From NCBI GenBank assembly GCA_964372465.1, contig CAYJRA010000006.1, positions 1-36,501 on the forward strand: a stretch of 36,501 nt of DNA. Direction: 5' to 3'. This DNA is from JAGVVZ01 sp964372465 (GTDB taxonomy: Archaea > Aenigmatarchaeota > Aenigmatarchaeia > CG10238-14). The notes below the pieces were generated by a model. That model made no database searches and had not been told where the DNA came from. It saw only the letters and a list, made by a program, of their open reading frames with translations. Positions 1 to 7,113 of the stretch are shown here, piece after piece; position 1 is the first letter of the stretch; every line of letters begins with the position of its first letter. The position numbers were made by a program, and so were the translations under genes.

Positions 1-50
1 GATATGCTCAATCCTTTGCTGACCCATTCTTTTATCAATTTGCTTTCCAT
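1..50 (-). CDS. 5' end of an unidentified gene running off the window
   Basis: An ATG at 48-50 on the minus strand opens a frame with no stop to the window edge (16 codons, beginning MESKLIKEWV). A TATA-like AT-rich stretch (ATTTAAAT) lies about 30 bases upstream, as expected for a leaderless archaeal start. The protein cannot be named from 16 residues. It would be transcribed in the same direction as the vapBC pair just upstream. Confidence is limited because a frame this short can be open by chance. Confidence 0.4.
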   Translation of the reverse strand, partial: MESKLIKEWVSKGLSI

Positions 51-82
51 GTAAGTGAAATATGAAAATATGAATTTAAATC

Positions 83-469
83 TTATTCAATAAAAACAAC
101 GTCACTAAATCCCTTAAAATGAATGTCAGCGGTTATTATTTTTGCATTTATTTCTTCTGCCACTGCTTTGATCAAAGAATCGACCATAGCCAGTTTTGTT
201 TTAAGGCTTATTTCTGCTGCATTCAAAACAATTTTTTTGTCAATAGAAACTATTCTTGTGTGCTCTATGATATGGGCTATTGCTTTTAGTGCCTTGTCCT
301 CTCCTATAACAGATTTCATTTTTTTATAAACTTCATAAAGAATGATTGATGGTGTTATATACTCTGAGCTGTTAGCTGTTTCTATATACTTAGCATATTT
401 TGATGCTAATGGACCTTCAGAAAAATATTCGATCCACCCATGTGAATCAATCAAAACGTTCATTTTCAT
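83..469 (-). CDS. vapC: PIN-domain ribonuclease toxin, VapC-like
   Basis: A 128-aa PIN-domain protein, the usual length of VapC. The expected acidic metal-binding residues are visible: D8 in NVLIDSHGW near the start, a Glu in the LYEVYKK helix, an Asp in AMVDSLIKA and a C-terminal Asp in ITADIHF. VapC toxins are Mg2+-dependent RNases that cut tRNA or rRNA. The gene overlaps the upstream AbrB-type gene by 23 bases, the usual coupling of a vapBC operon, so it is probably translated with and neutralised by that product. The first ATG (469) is used; a second ATG two codons in is possible. Confidence 0.88.
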   Translation of the reverse strand: MKMNVLIDSHGWIEYFSEGPLASKYAKYIETANSSEYITPSIILYEVYKKMKSVIGEDKALKAIAHIIEHTRIVSIDKKIVLNAAEISLKTKLAMVDSLIKAVAEEINAKIITADIHFKGFSDVVFIE

Positions 470-659
470 CTCTTAACTCCTTTAAAGAAACATTACTTAT
501 AAATCCTCTCATTGATTTTATTTTTCCTACGGGTATCAAATGAATCGTACCTCCCTTTTCTATAACCACTAATCTCTCTCCAGCTCTTAAATTTAAATCT
601 TCCCTAATCTCTTTTGGTATTACAACTTGAAATTTTGGGGATACGGTAACAGTATCCAT
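447..659 (-). CDS. vapB: AbrB/SpoVT-family antitoxin, VapB-like
   Basis: A 70-aa swapped-hairpin AbrB/MazE-type DNA-binding protein. The N-terminal half has the family signature: VTVSPKFQVVIPKEIRE followed by LNLRAGERLVV. The acidic C-terminus (ELRDENERFD) is the part expected to bind and block the toxin. The ATG at 659 is chosen over a TTG one codon earlier because GGTGA sits four bases upstream of it. It is the first gene of a two-gene operon with the PIN toxin and by analogy should repress its own promoter. Confidence 0.88.
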   Translation of the reverse strand: MDTVTVSPKFQVVIPKEIREDLNLRAGERLVVIEKGGTIHLIPVGKIKSMRGFISNVSLKELRDENERFD

Positions 660-724
660 CAAATCACCGTATTACATTATAGTTATCGATATTTAAATAG
701 TTAACTTATTTAGAAGTATACAAA

Positions 725-901
725 CTATGCCTTCTTTTCCTTTCTTTTCGGTCTCAGAGCTCTTGAATTGCAGCTCCTGCACTTGATTTTCCCCGCTCTA
801 ACTTTTGCCGGGTCTGCTCTTATTTTGTGCTTGCATCTCCTGCAAACGAAAACTCTATTGTACAGTCTTTCCATGGCTTCTGGAAATACTTTCTTAACCA
901 A
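725..901 (-). CDS. rpl40e: Large-subunit ribosomal protein L40e (eL40)
   Basis: A 58-aa basic zinc-ribbon protein. It begins LVKKVFPEAMERLYNR and has two Cys pairs, C20-x2-C23 and C41-x2-C44 (VCRRCKHK, IKCRSCNSR), then a basic tail. This is the pattern of archaeal L40e, a structural zinc protein of the 50S subunit. The start is TTG at 899-901, with GGTGA at 906-910 deciding it; there is no in-frame ATG before it. Its promoter and leader lie in the 38-bp sequence (908-945) that is repeated beside the assembly gap. Confidence 0.9.
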   Translation of the reverse strand: MVKKVFPEAMERLYNRVFVCRRCKHKIRADPAKVRAGKIKCRSCNSRALRPKRKEKKA

Positions 902-907
902 ATAATC

Positions 908-945
908 ACCCTGAATTAAAATAAACTAATAAGATAAGAATTTAA
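908..945. repeat. 38-bp direct repeat, copy 1 (L40e upstream region)
   Basis: These 38 bases (from ACCCTGAATT to AGAATTTAA) recur without mismatch at 1130-1167, directly after the run of N. The copy contains the Shine-Dalgarno edge and AT-rich promoter of the minus-strand L40e gene. Two identical copies flanking a gap suggest a k-mer overlap between contigs rather than a biological repeat. Confidence 0.9.
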
Positions 946-1119
946 GTGTTTAAGAAAGTTATGCCGAGTAAGGCTTTGCACAAAAACTCCTGCTGAAGAA
1001 ATGGGAAGGGATTTGAATTAAGAGAAAAATAAATGGTTGGGTTTAATTAAAAATAGTGTATTACTCAAAGAAAATACAAAAAGAAAAAATCAAGTTTTAC
1101 CCCGAAGCGCATTTATGAA
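946..1119. other. 174-bp stretch between repeat and gap, no gene recognised
   Basis: No convincing gene. On the plus strand one frame without a start reads LCTKTPAEEMGRDLN then a stop (about 991-1020), which could be the tail of a broken or mis-joined gene. GGGATTTGAA at about 1008 resembles an inverted tRNA T-loop, but no 5-bp T stem or acceptor stem forms around it. The stretch ends at the gap and may not belong at this position. Confidence 0.5.
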
Positions 1120-1129
1120 NNNNNNNNNN
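1120..1129. other. Assembly gap (10 N)
   Basis: Ten consecutive N, a scaffolding placeholder whose real length is unknown. It is followed at once by the second copy of the 38-bp repeat. Confidence 0.99.
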
Positions 1130-1167
1130 ACCCTGAATTAAAATAAACTAATAAGATAAGAATTTAA
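1130..1167. repeat. 38-bp direct repeat, copy 2
   Basis: Identical to 908-945. On the minus strand this copy leads into the N run exactly where L40e would start, so the right-hand contig probably once continued into an L40e gene. See the finding on the gap. Confidence 0.9.
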
Positions 1168-1202
1168 TTTTATCGATTTAAATAACACCCAGTTGAATTA
1201 AC

Positions 1203-2300
1203 ATGCAACAAAACAGAATAGATCTTTATGTCGCTTTAAGAGAAGAGATTGGAAATACGCCTCTTTATCGTGTGTCTCATATTGGCGTTCCAAATAACAA
1301 CGTTATTTTCGTCAAAGAAGAAAATAGGAATCCTGGAGGAAGTCATTATGACAGAGTTTTTATTAATCTTTTTGAGTATTATGAAAATCTAGGAAGGATA
1401 ATTCCCGGATATACACCAATAGTCGAAACAACATCGGGAAGTGCTGGTGCTTCGGCTGCAAGATTTGCAAGACTTTTGGGGTACGAATGCTTGGCAGTAT
1501 GCCCTGTAAATCTCCCAAGTAGTAGATTGGAAGCTATCAGAAGAGAAGGGGCTGAGCTACGGCTTACTCCTGCAGAGAAGTACATCAATGGTTCAGCAGA
1601 AGAATTAGGAAGAATAGTAAGAGTGGAAAACAAAGAAAGAAAAAGAGATGGTAAAGTCCCGTATTTCGCTTTAAATCATACTCAAGGTGAAGCTGCCGCA
1701 ATTGCTGCTGAAGCGGTGGAGAGAGTTATAGATGAAGCAGTCATACAAGCAGAAGAACAATATGGTGTAAGATTTAATCTAGCTATTGCTGCTGGTGGGA
1801 ATGGAACGACCTTGTTGGGGTTTGGAAGAGGAGCAAGTCTACATGGATTTCCTCTTGTCGCTTGGGAAACTTTAGGTTCAGGATATTATTTCAATAAAAG
1901 ATTTGGTAATGGCGCTTTTGAATGGAAATATGGATTAAATCCTGGTTTTATTAGTCCTGAACATCATCAGCTATTAGGAACGGTTTATGGACAGACACCA
2001 TTTAGTATGGTAAATATAGATCAAGCTTTCCAGCTAGGATTTGTTGATAATGTAAGAATACTTGCTGATAGCAGAACTAAAGAAAAAGCACTTGAATTAA
2101 CAACAACTAATTTCGGTAGATCTAACATATTAAGATTACAGTCTTGGGAATCATTTATTTCTTTGTTGAGAGATATCGAAGGCAAACCTGTTGGGAGATC
2201 TTCTGCAGGAAATTTGGCAATGATACTTGATGAGCAATGGGGAATAAGAGATATGAAAATATTGACCTTTTTCTATGATGACTTAAGTAGATATAATTAG
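1203..2300 (+). CDS. PLP-dependent fold type II (cysteine/threonine synthase-like) protein lacking the Schiff-base lysine
   Basis: A 365-aa protein of the tryptophan-synthase-beta superfamily. Recognisable blocks are the N-terminal GNTPLYRV (residues 17-24), the active-site loop NPGGSHYDR (43-51), the substrate loop TTSGSAGAS, the following RLLGYECLAVCP strand and a glycine-rich phosphate-binding loop AAGGNGTT. In cysteine synthase the second loop reads NPGGSxKDR, its Lys forming the Schiff base with PLP; here that position is Tyr49 (codon TAT). The rest of the fold is intact, so this may be a pseudoenzyme, a ligand sensor or an enzyme with another mechanism. TATA-like AT-rich sequence lies upstream and no strong Shine-Dalgarno is visible. 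It stands alone beside an assembly gap. Confidence 0.8.
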   Translation: MQQNRIDLYVALREEIGNTPLYRVSHIGVPNNNVIFVKEENRNPGGSHYDRVFINLFEYYENLGRIIPGYTPIVETTSGSAGASAARFARLLGYECLAVCPVNLPSSRLEAIRREGAELRLTPAEKYINGSAEELGRIVRVENKERKRDGKVPYFALNHTQGEAAAIAAEAVERVIDEAVIQAEEQYGVRFNLAIAAGGNGTTLLGFGRGASLHGFPLVAWETLGSGYYFNKRFGNGAFEWKYGLNPGFISPEHHQLLGTVYGQTPFSMVNIDQAFQLGFVDNVRILADSRTKEKALELTTTNFGRSNILRLQSWESFISLLRDIEGKPVGRSSAGNLAMILDEQWGIRDMKILTFFYDDLSRYN

Positions 2301-2334
2301 ACAACAATTTCTTAATAAAATCTAAATAATAACG

Positions 2335-2922
2335 ATGAGAACAATAAAACCTGAAATTAGGATAGTGGGATTTGATGACGGACCTTTTATCCCTAGAAGC
2401 AAAGGCAAAACTATAGTCATTGGCGTGGTTTATCGTGGAGGAAATTTTCTCGACGGAATACTGAAGACTGAGGTGGAGATAGACGGATTAGATGCCACCA
2501 AGACCCTTATAGAGACCACCAACAAAACAAAGCATAAAAAGCAGCTTAGAGTAATTATGCTGAAAGGAATAACAATAGCCGGCTTCAACATCATCGATAT
2601 AAGAGAGCTAAGCAGAAGAACGAGCCTACCAGTGATAGTAATAAATCGTAAAAAACCCGATTTAAATAGAATAAAAGAAGCTCTTAGCCACTTTAAAGAC
2701 TTTAGGAAAAGATGGCAGTACATTAAGAGTGCCGGGAAAATTAACGTATTCAAAATAGAAAACAATAAAAATCTTTACTACCAATTTACTGGTTTAGCGT
2801 CAAACCAAGCAGAACGTATTATTGAACTGAGTTGCACAAGAAGCTTGATACCAGAGCCTTTGCGTGTGGCGCATTTAATAGCTTCTGCGTTAATAAAAGG
2901 AGAAAGCGGTGGCAGACCTTGA
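2335..2922 (+). CDS. DUF99 family protein (endonuclease V-like fold)
   Basis: A 195-aa archaeal DUF99 protein. Diagnostic segments are the start KPEIRIVGFDDGPF, then IGVVYRGGNFLDGILKTEVEIDGLDAT, the central LKGITIAGFNIIDI and SLPVIVINRKKPD. The family has an RNase H-like fold related to endonuclease V, with the Asp of FDDGPF and of EIDGLDAT in the acidic cluster; its physiological role is not established. The stop codon overlaps the start of the signal peptidase gene and this operon continues into transcription factor S. Confidence 0.85.
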   Translation: MRTIKPEIRIVGFDDGPFIPRSKGKTIVIGVVYRGGNFLDGILKTEVEIDGLDATKTLIETTNKTKHKKQLRVIMLKGITIAGFNIIDIRELSRRTSLPVIVINRKKPDLNRIKEALSHFKDFRKRWQYIKSAGKINVFKIENNKNLYYQFTGLASNQAERIIELSCTRSLIPEPLRVAHLIASALIKGESGGRP

Positions 2923-3425
2923 AAAAAAAGAATGAACTTTTAGAGAACATAAAGTACATAATATTTGGAATACTGGCAGCATATTTACTCAACCTAGGTG
3001 CAGGAATAATTCTCGGTACAGACCTACCCGTAGTGGCAGTAGTCTCAGAATCAATGACACACGACTCTCTCACTCCGTCAAACCATTACAAATTCTTGCA
3101 GGAAAATTATAATTTTACCAGAAATCAGATAGACTCCTGGCCTATAAACGGAGGCTTCAACAAAGGCGATGTCTTGGTTGTAAAGGGTGTCAAAGAAAAT
3201 GAGCTAAAGATAGGCGATGTAATAGTCTATAACATAAAAGGCCAGAAAATTCCGATCGTTCATAGAATAATCAAAATAGATGGTGGAATATTCACTAAGG
3301 GAGACCACAACCCAGCTGCTGATGGGTGGACTCCAACTAAAATTCATGGTAAGACAGTATTCGTCATACCTTATCTGGGCTGGCCAAAATTACTACTAAC
3401 AGAAATATTAGTCAGGGTGTTTTAA
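2919..3425 (+). CDS. sec11: Signal peptidase I, archaeal/ER type (S26B)
   Basis: A 168-aa membrane peptidase that removes signal peptides from exported proteins. One N-terminal membrane segment (YIIFGILAAYLLNLGAGIIL) is followed by box B with the nucleophile Ser (VVSESMTH), box D with His (IVHRIIKID) and box E with Asp (FTKGDHNPAAD). This is the Ser-His-Asp arrangement of Sec11-like enzymes, not the bacterial Ser-Lys dyad. A hydrophobic C-terminus (VFVIPYLGWPKLLL) may re-enter the membrane. I use the TTG at 2919, which overlaps the DUF99 stop (TTGA) and follows GGTGG; the upstream in-frame extension would read through DUF99 out of frame. Likely clients in the window are the cysteine-rich protein at 17169 and the beta-sandwich protein at 5307. 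Confidence 0.88.
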   Translation: MKKKNELLENIKYIIFGILAAYLLNLGAGIILGTDLPVVAVVSESMTHDSLTPSNHYKFLQENYNFTRNQIDSWPINGGFNKGDVLVVKGVKENELKIGDVIVYNIKGQKIPIVHRIIKIDGGIFTKGDHNPAADGWTPTKIHGKTVFVIPYLGWPKLLLTEILVRVF

Positions 3426-3757
3426 TGATATTTTGCGATAAATGCAATAATCTAATGATATCAGAAAAAAGAGATGGTAGACTGAAGTATGTCTGCAGAA
3501 AATGCAAATATGTTTCAAGAGAGAAGAATGTTCATGTAACAAATATTTCTGAAAAATTTGAAAACAAGAGTGAAAAGGTTAATGTTATCACTGAGGATAC
3601 GAATCTTGACCAATATCCGGTTGATAAAAAAATGATATGCCCCGAATGCGGAAACAAGGGAGCGTATTGGTACATGCAACAAACCCGTGCTGCCGACGAG
3701 CCACCGACAATGTTCCTATGCTGCACCAAATGCAAGCACAAATGGAGAGAATATTAA
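3425..3757 (+). CDS. tfs: Transcription factor S (TFS/TFIIS-like RNA cleavage factor)
   Basis: A 110-aa two-zinc-ribbon protein. The N-terminal ribbon is FCDKCNN...YVCRKCKY. The C-terminal TFIIS ribbon is ICPECGNKGAYWY...LCCTKCKHKW. Between the Cys pairs lies RAADEP, containing the Asp-Glu pair that reaches the RNA polymerase active site and stimulates transcript cleavage in backtracked complexes. Length and domain order match archaeal TFS. The start ATG overlaps the signal peptidase stop by one base (TAATG), so it is translationally coupled. Third gene of the DUF99-signal peptidase-TFS operon. Confidence 0.93.
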   Translation: MIFCDKCNNLMISEKRDGRLKYVCRKCKYVSREKNVHVTNISEKFENKSEKVNVITEDTNLDQYPVDKKMICPECGNKGAYWYMQQTRAADEPPTMFLCCTKCKHKWREY

Positions 3758-3781
3758 TTCTTTTCATCAAAATATAGACTT

Positions 3782-4300
3782 ATGACGAAGACTTGTTTGT
3801 TTATAGATCTGGAAAACGAGTGGGCAAATAGCAAATCAGAATATTACTTGGGCGATCTGGCAGAATTAAAGGACAACGTGGAAAGACTACTTGATTTCTG
3901 CAGATCTAAAAAATTTAACATAATTTTTACTAGACATACAGAACTTGGATCGAAAGCGACCTTTGCTAAAGGTTCAAAAAATGTGGAATTGTTCGTGGAA
4001 AGAAAAAATAACGAAATTTTGATTACGAAAAATAAAATCAGCCCATTCTTTAATACAAATCTAGATAAACTATTGAAAGAAAGCAATACGAACGAGTTAG
4101 TAATATGCGGTGTAATGACTAATCTTTGTGTTAGAAGTGCTACTTCTGATGCCTATGACAGAGATTACAAAATTATTGTAATAAAAGATTGTTGTGCATC
4201 AGACTCTAAAGAGACGGACGAATTCACCTTCAAAGATTTAAAGGATACAAGACCTGAAATAGAATTCTTAACGACTGAAGAATTCATCTCAAACAAATAG
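3782..4300 (+). CDS. Isochorismatase/nicotinamidase-like cysteine hydrolase
   Basis: A 172-aa protein with the triad of the isochorismatase-like superfamily: D9 (LFIDLENEW), K83 in ITKNKISPFF, and C116 in VMTNLCVRSAT, preceded by the usual small-residue stretch that gives the cis-peptide. Members hydrolyse nicotinamide, isochorismate, N-carbamoyl compounds or related amides; the substrate cannot be read from sequence. It starts 24 bases after TFS and ends one base before the convergent oxidoreductase gene. Confidence 0.82.
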   Translation: MTKTCLFIDLENEWANSKSEYYLGDLAELKDNVERLLDFCRSKKFNIIFTRHTELGSKATFAKGSKNVELFVERKNNEILITKNKISPFFNTNLDKLLKESNTNELVICGVMTNLCVRSATSDAYDRDYKIIVIKDCCASDSKETDEFTFKDLKDTRPEIEFLTTEEFISNK

Positions 4301-4301
4301 A

Positions 4302-5009
4302 TCAAACATATTCTTCAATACGAATTTTATCTTTGTCGAACCTCATTTCTTCCGCTAGTTTCTTAACACCTATCACCATTTGTCTAACACCACATATGTA
4401 AATATGTTTTCCCGTTGTATCTTTGATATATTTTATTAACAAATCTTGAACATGGCCTATTTCTCCTTTCCATGAATCTGAAGTTGATTGAGATAACACA
4501 GGAATAAAATGAAAATTTTTATGTTCTTTAGCTAGTTTTTCGAATTCATCCTTGTATATAATCTCATTTTCGTTTTTAACACCGAAAAGCAACCAAACAT
4601 CATATTCAAGATTTTTTTCTAAAAGAGTTTCAATCATTGGCCTGAATGATGATATACCTGAACCTGTTGCTACAAATATAACATCGCTGTCAATAGGATA
4701 ATGTAAATTAAAGTAACCACTGGGTCCGAATATCATTAATTCTGTTCCGGGCTTTATGTTGCCCAAATAGTTTGACACGTATCCGTCTGGTATTATTTTA
4801 ACACATAGCTCAATGTATCTCTTCTCTTCGGGTGAACTGGCAATCGAATATGGTTTCACTATCTTGCTCCCATCCTTATCAACAAAAACAGATATGAACT
4901 GGCCGGCGTTAAACTCAAAATTATCATCGTCATTAAACTTCAGTCTGATCAATTTCACTGTAGGTGTAGCAGCAATGTTCTCCAAAACTTTTACCGTATA
5001 TCTCTTCAT
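4302..5009 (-). CDS. Ferredoxin-NADP+ reductase-like FAD/NAD(P)-binding oxidoreductase
   Basis: A 235-aa flavoprotein of the FNR family. The N-terminal FAD barrel has the isoalloxazine-binding motif PYSIASSP and a glycine-containing phosphate loop, followed by GPSGYFNL. The NAD(P) domain has VATGSGISSFRPMI, the pyridine-nucleotide loop, and a late YICGVRQMV motif. There is no fused ferredoxin domain. The ATG at 5009 (MKRYTVKV) is preferred over one 13 codons upstream because GGTG stands eight bases before it and the family begins at this point. Electron partner unknown. Confidence 0.85.
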   Translation of the reverse strand: MKRYTVKVLENIAATPTVKLIRLKFNDDDNFEFNAGQFISVFVDKDGSKIVKPYSIASSPEEKRYIELCVKIIPDGYVSNYLGNIKPGTELMIFGPSGYFNLHYPIDSDVIFVATGSGISSFRPMIETLLEKNLEYDVWLLFGVKNENEIIYKDEFEKLAKEHKNFHFIPVLSQSTSDSWKGEIGHVQDLLIKYIKDTTGKHIYICGVRQMVIGVKKLAEEMRFDKDKIRIEEYV

Positions 5010-5099
5010 CAAAACACCGAATAGAAATAATCTAGGAGAGATATGCATTTAATGATTATGCTTTAAAACTTCGATAAAAAAGAATGTGAAAGAAGGAGT

Positions 5100-5135
5100 A
5101 AAAACAAAGGAAAAAAAACAAAAAAATAATTTTTA
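5100..5135 (-). terminator. Oligo-T tracts after the small transcription unit
   Basis: On the minus strand, a stretch rich in T runs (seen as A runs at 5109-5127 on the plus strand) follows the mini-ORF at 5146. Archaeal termination typically occurs on such oligo-T tracts. No hairpin is needed or seen. Confidence 0.45.
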
Positions 5136-5145
5136 TTGAGTTTGG

Positions 5146-5178
5146 CTATCTCTTTTTCTTCTTTTTAGCTGCTGCCAC
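5146..5178 (-). CDS. Possible 10-codon gene, lysine-rich peptide
   Basis: A GTG at 5176-5178 opens a 10-codon frame encoding MAAAKKKKKR, ended by TAG. It has a strong GGTGA Shine-Dalgarno (5185-5189) at good spacing, a TATA box about 70 bases upstream, a small hairpin in the presumed leader and T-rich termination sequence downstream. It therefore looks like an independent transcription unit. It may instead be the visible part of a small RNA. No family is recognised; it does not match eL41. Confidence 0.35.
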   Translation of the reverse strand: MAAAKKKKKR

Positions 5179-5200
5179 TTTTTTTCACCCTTGTCTCATA

Positions 5201-5218
5201 AGAACAGTAAATTGTTCT
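5201..5218 (-). promoter_or_regulatory. Hairpin in the leader of the mini-ORF
   Basis: AGAACA and TGTTCT form a perfect 6-bp stem around a 6-base loop. It lies between the TATA box at 5243 and the Shine-Dalgarno at 5189, so it would be in the transcript leader. Function unknown. Confidence 0.4.
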
Positions 5219-5242
5219 GCCTATTCTATATTATAGGATTTT

Positions 5243-5254
5243 TTTTATATAAAA
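5243..5254 (-). promoter_or_regulatory. TATA box, palindromic (TTTTATATAAAA)
   Basis: A perfect 12-bp palindromic TATA element downstream of the ABC operon and upstream of the mini-ORF. On the minus strand it places transcription start near 5220. On the plus strand no gene follows in a matching position. Confidence 0.45.
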
Positions 5255-5306
5255 TTATCACAAATTTTTTCAATTTTTAGAAAATTCTGAAGGAAAATTG
5301 CTCTGT

Positions 5307-6440
5307 TTATTTCTTGGTTTTGTTTCTGTTGAATAGTTTTTTGACTATCTCGAATCTCCACAGGAGATAGACCGCTAACAATGCTACAGCAATCGTAATC
5401 CAGTTGACTCCGTTTGTCTTCAATTTATCCCAAACTATGGTCTCATCTTTCATGTGCTCTGTTCCGTCAGGACCCTTATAACTCAATCTCAATGTGCCAA
5501 TCTCTGTGTCTGGAATTTTAAATTTGAAAGAAGCGCTTTTGTCTATCTTAATCCTGGTAATATAATCCACGTCAACAGTCTTGTTGCCAATTATCAGCTC
5601 GCCTTTGATAGCATCTGCGCGTGCGGTGCCTAGATTATTGATCTCGACTGTTAGTTTTTGCTCCTTGTAATCTATTTCACTCTTCAGAACCTGCAAATCG
5701 GGTCTGCCACTAACGAGAATTCCTATATCAAACTTATCCGATAAAGTATTGCCTGACTCATCTTCATAAGTGATATTTACAATTCCGGGATAAACGCCAT
5801 ACTCGACATCAGAGCTTGCATGAATCCTGAATCTGATTAATTTATCCTCTTCCGAATTCACGTCACCCATATACACTATTCCACCAGACAGAACAGGAGA
5901 AATATCCTGTGAAGACGACTTGAAAGTTGCTGTTACTCTCTTTGCCTTTCCCGTTCCCAAATTTTGCATATCTACTATTATGTCTTGAGTTGTTCCAGGA
6001 TAGATTTCATCGCTTTTTACAGAGATCAGTTTGAAACGTGGTATGCCCTGAACTCTGACATTAACATTCTTCGTCAAATTGAAAGTCATGTCATAATTAA
6101 TCTTGATGGGAATCTGATAGACTGCAGAGACAGCTGAACTGTCAACAAACAAATCATATTCTATTATTTTTGTTTTTCCCGGCTGCAGCTCGCTGATTTT
6201 TTCTACAGGATTTTCCAGCAAAGTAAATGGATCTTGAGTTTGGAGTTCGATCGTAACATCTTTGGCTGCTTTGTTGCCGTTGTTAAACAAAGATAATGAT
6301 AAAATTAAATTTTTGCCTGGCTCTACAGGATAGGGATCTGTGAATGACATCTGGATGCTAAGCAGTGCAAAATCTTCGGCTAGAACTACAGGTATCAATA
6401 AGACTAAAGCCAATAATACAATTCCTTTTCTATTTGTCAT
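5307..6440 (-). CDS. Exported, membrane-anchored beta-sandwich protein (COG1361/CARDB-like)
   Basis: A 377-aa protein with an N-terminal signal sequence (GIVLLALVLLIPVVLA then ED), several tandem Ig-like domains and a C-terminal membrane segment (WITIAVALLAVYLLWRF) followed by a lysine-rich inside tail. The domains share the CARDB/S-layer COG1361 pattern: phrases such as LSLFNNGNKAAKDV, MQNLGTGKAKRV and INNLGTARADAI recur about every 120 residues. It overlaps the ABC ATPase gene by 11 bases and is the last gene of that operon. The position suggests an extracytoplasmic partner of the exporter, perhaps replacing the MacA-type adaptor of bacteria; that role is inference. Confidence 0.8.
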   Translation of the reverse strand: MTNRKGIVLLALVLLIPVVLAEDFALLSIQMSFTDPYPVEPGKNLILSLSLFNNGNKAAKDVTIELQTQDPFTLLENPVEKISELQPGKTKIIEYDLFVDSSAVSAVYQIPIKINYDMTFNLTKNVNVRVQGIPRFKLISVKSDEIYPGTTQDIIVDMQNLGTGKAKRVTATFKSSSQDISPVLSGGIVYMGDVNSEEDKLIRFRIHASSDVEYGVYPGIVNITYEDESGNTLSDKFDIGILVSGRPDLQVLKSEIDYKEQKLTVEINNLGTARADAIKGELIIGNKTVDVDYITRIKIDKSASFKFKIPDTEIGTLRLSYKGPDGTEHMKDETIVWDKLKTNGVNWITIAVALLAVYLLWRFEIVKKLFNRNKTKK

Positions 6441-7113
6441 AATTATCTACCTTTCCATCCTTCATATATATTCTTTTGCTGGCTTGCTTTGCTATCGATG
6501 TGTCGTGAGTTATAACCACAATTGTATATCCTTCGAGATTTAAATCTTTTAGTAATTTAACTATGTCTTCACTAGACTTGGAATCCAAATTTCCCGTGGG
6601 CTCATCCGCCAAAATTATTCCGGGATTGTTTGCCAATGATCTGGCTATGGCAACTCTCTGCTGCTGGCCTCCGCTTAACTGGTTAGGAAAATGGTCTTTT
6701 CTGTTTTCCAGATTAACGGTTCTCAATAATTCCATTGTTCTGTTTTTAGATTCTTCCCTAGGTTTTCCTGCTAATTGCATTGGTATTTCAATATTCTCAG
6801 CGGCAGTCAACAATGGAATCAGATTGAACTGTTGGAACACAAAACCAATCTTCTCTCTCCTTATTTTAGTTATTTCATCATCAGATAATTCAGAAACGTC
6901 AATGTCATCTATTATTATTTTCCCTGAAGTTGGCCTGTCTAAAACCCCTAGCATGTGTAATAAAGTGCTTTTTCCGCTACCCGACGGTCCGATAATTGCT
7001 GTGAAGCCTCCCTTTTTTATTTTGATATTGACTTTGTCCAATGCTCTAACTTCACTATCCATGCCTTCATTGTAAATTTTTGAAAGGTTTTCTGTTCTGA
7101 CAATGTCATTCAT
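6430..7113 (-). CDS. ABC transporter ATPase, MacB/LolD type
   Basis: A 227-aa ATPase. Walker A is GPSGSGKST (about residues 42-50), the Q-loop lies in VFQQFNLIP, the signature is LSGGQQQRVAIARSL, Walker B is IILADEPTGNLD and the switch His is in VITHD. The DEPTGNLDS segment and the short length are typical of the MacB/LolD/FtsE class, which works with FtsX-like permeases to move substrates outside the membrane instead of across it. It overlaps the permease gene by eight bases upstream and the beta-sandwich gene downstream. Confidence 0.92.
   Translation of the reverse strand: MNDIVRTENLSKIYNEGMDSEVRALDKVNIKIKKGGFTAIIGPSGSGKSTLLHMLGVLDRPTSGKIIIDDIDVSELSDDEITKIRREKIGFVFQQFNLIPLLTAAENIEIPMQLAGKPREESKNRTMELLRTVNLENRKDHFPNQLSGGQQQRVAIARSLANNPGIILADEPTGNLDSKSSEDIVKLLKDLNLEGYTIVVITHDTSIAKQASKRIYMKDGKVDNYDK

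Noticed and set aside
990..1020. GGGATTTGAA resembling the inverted T-loop of a minus-strand tRNA
   Set aside because: No 5-bp T stem forms around it and no acceptor or anticodon arm can be drawn in either direction before the gap.
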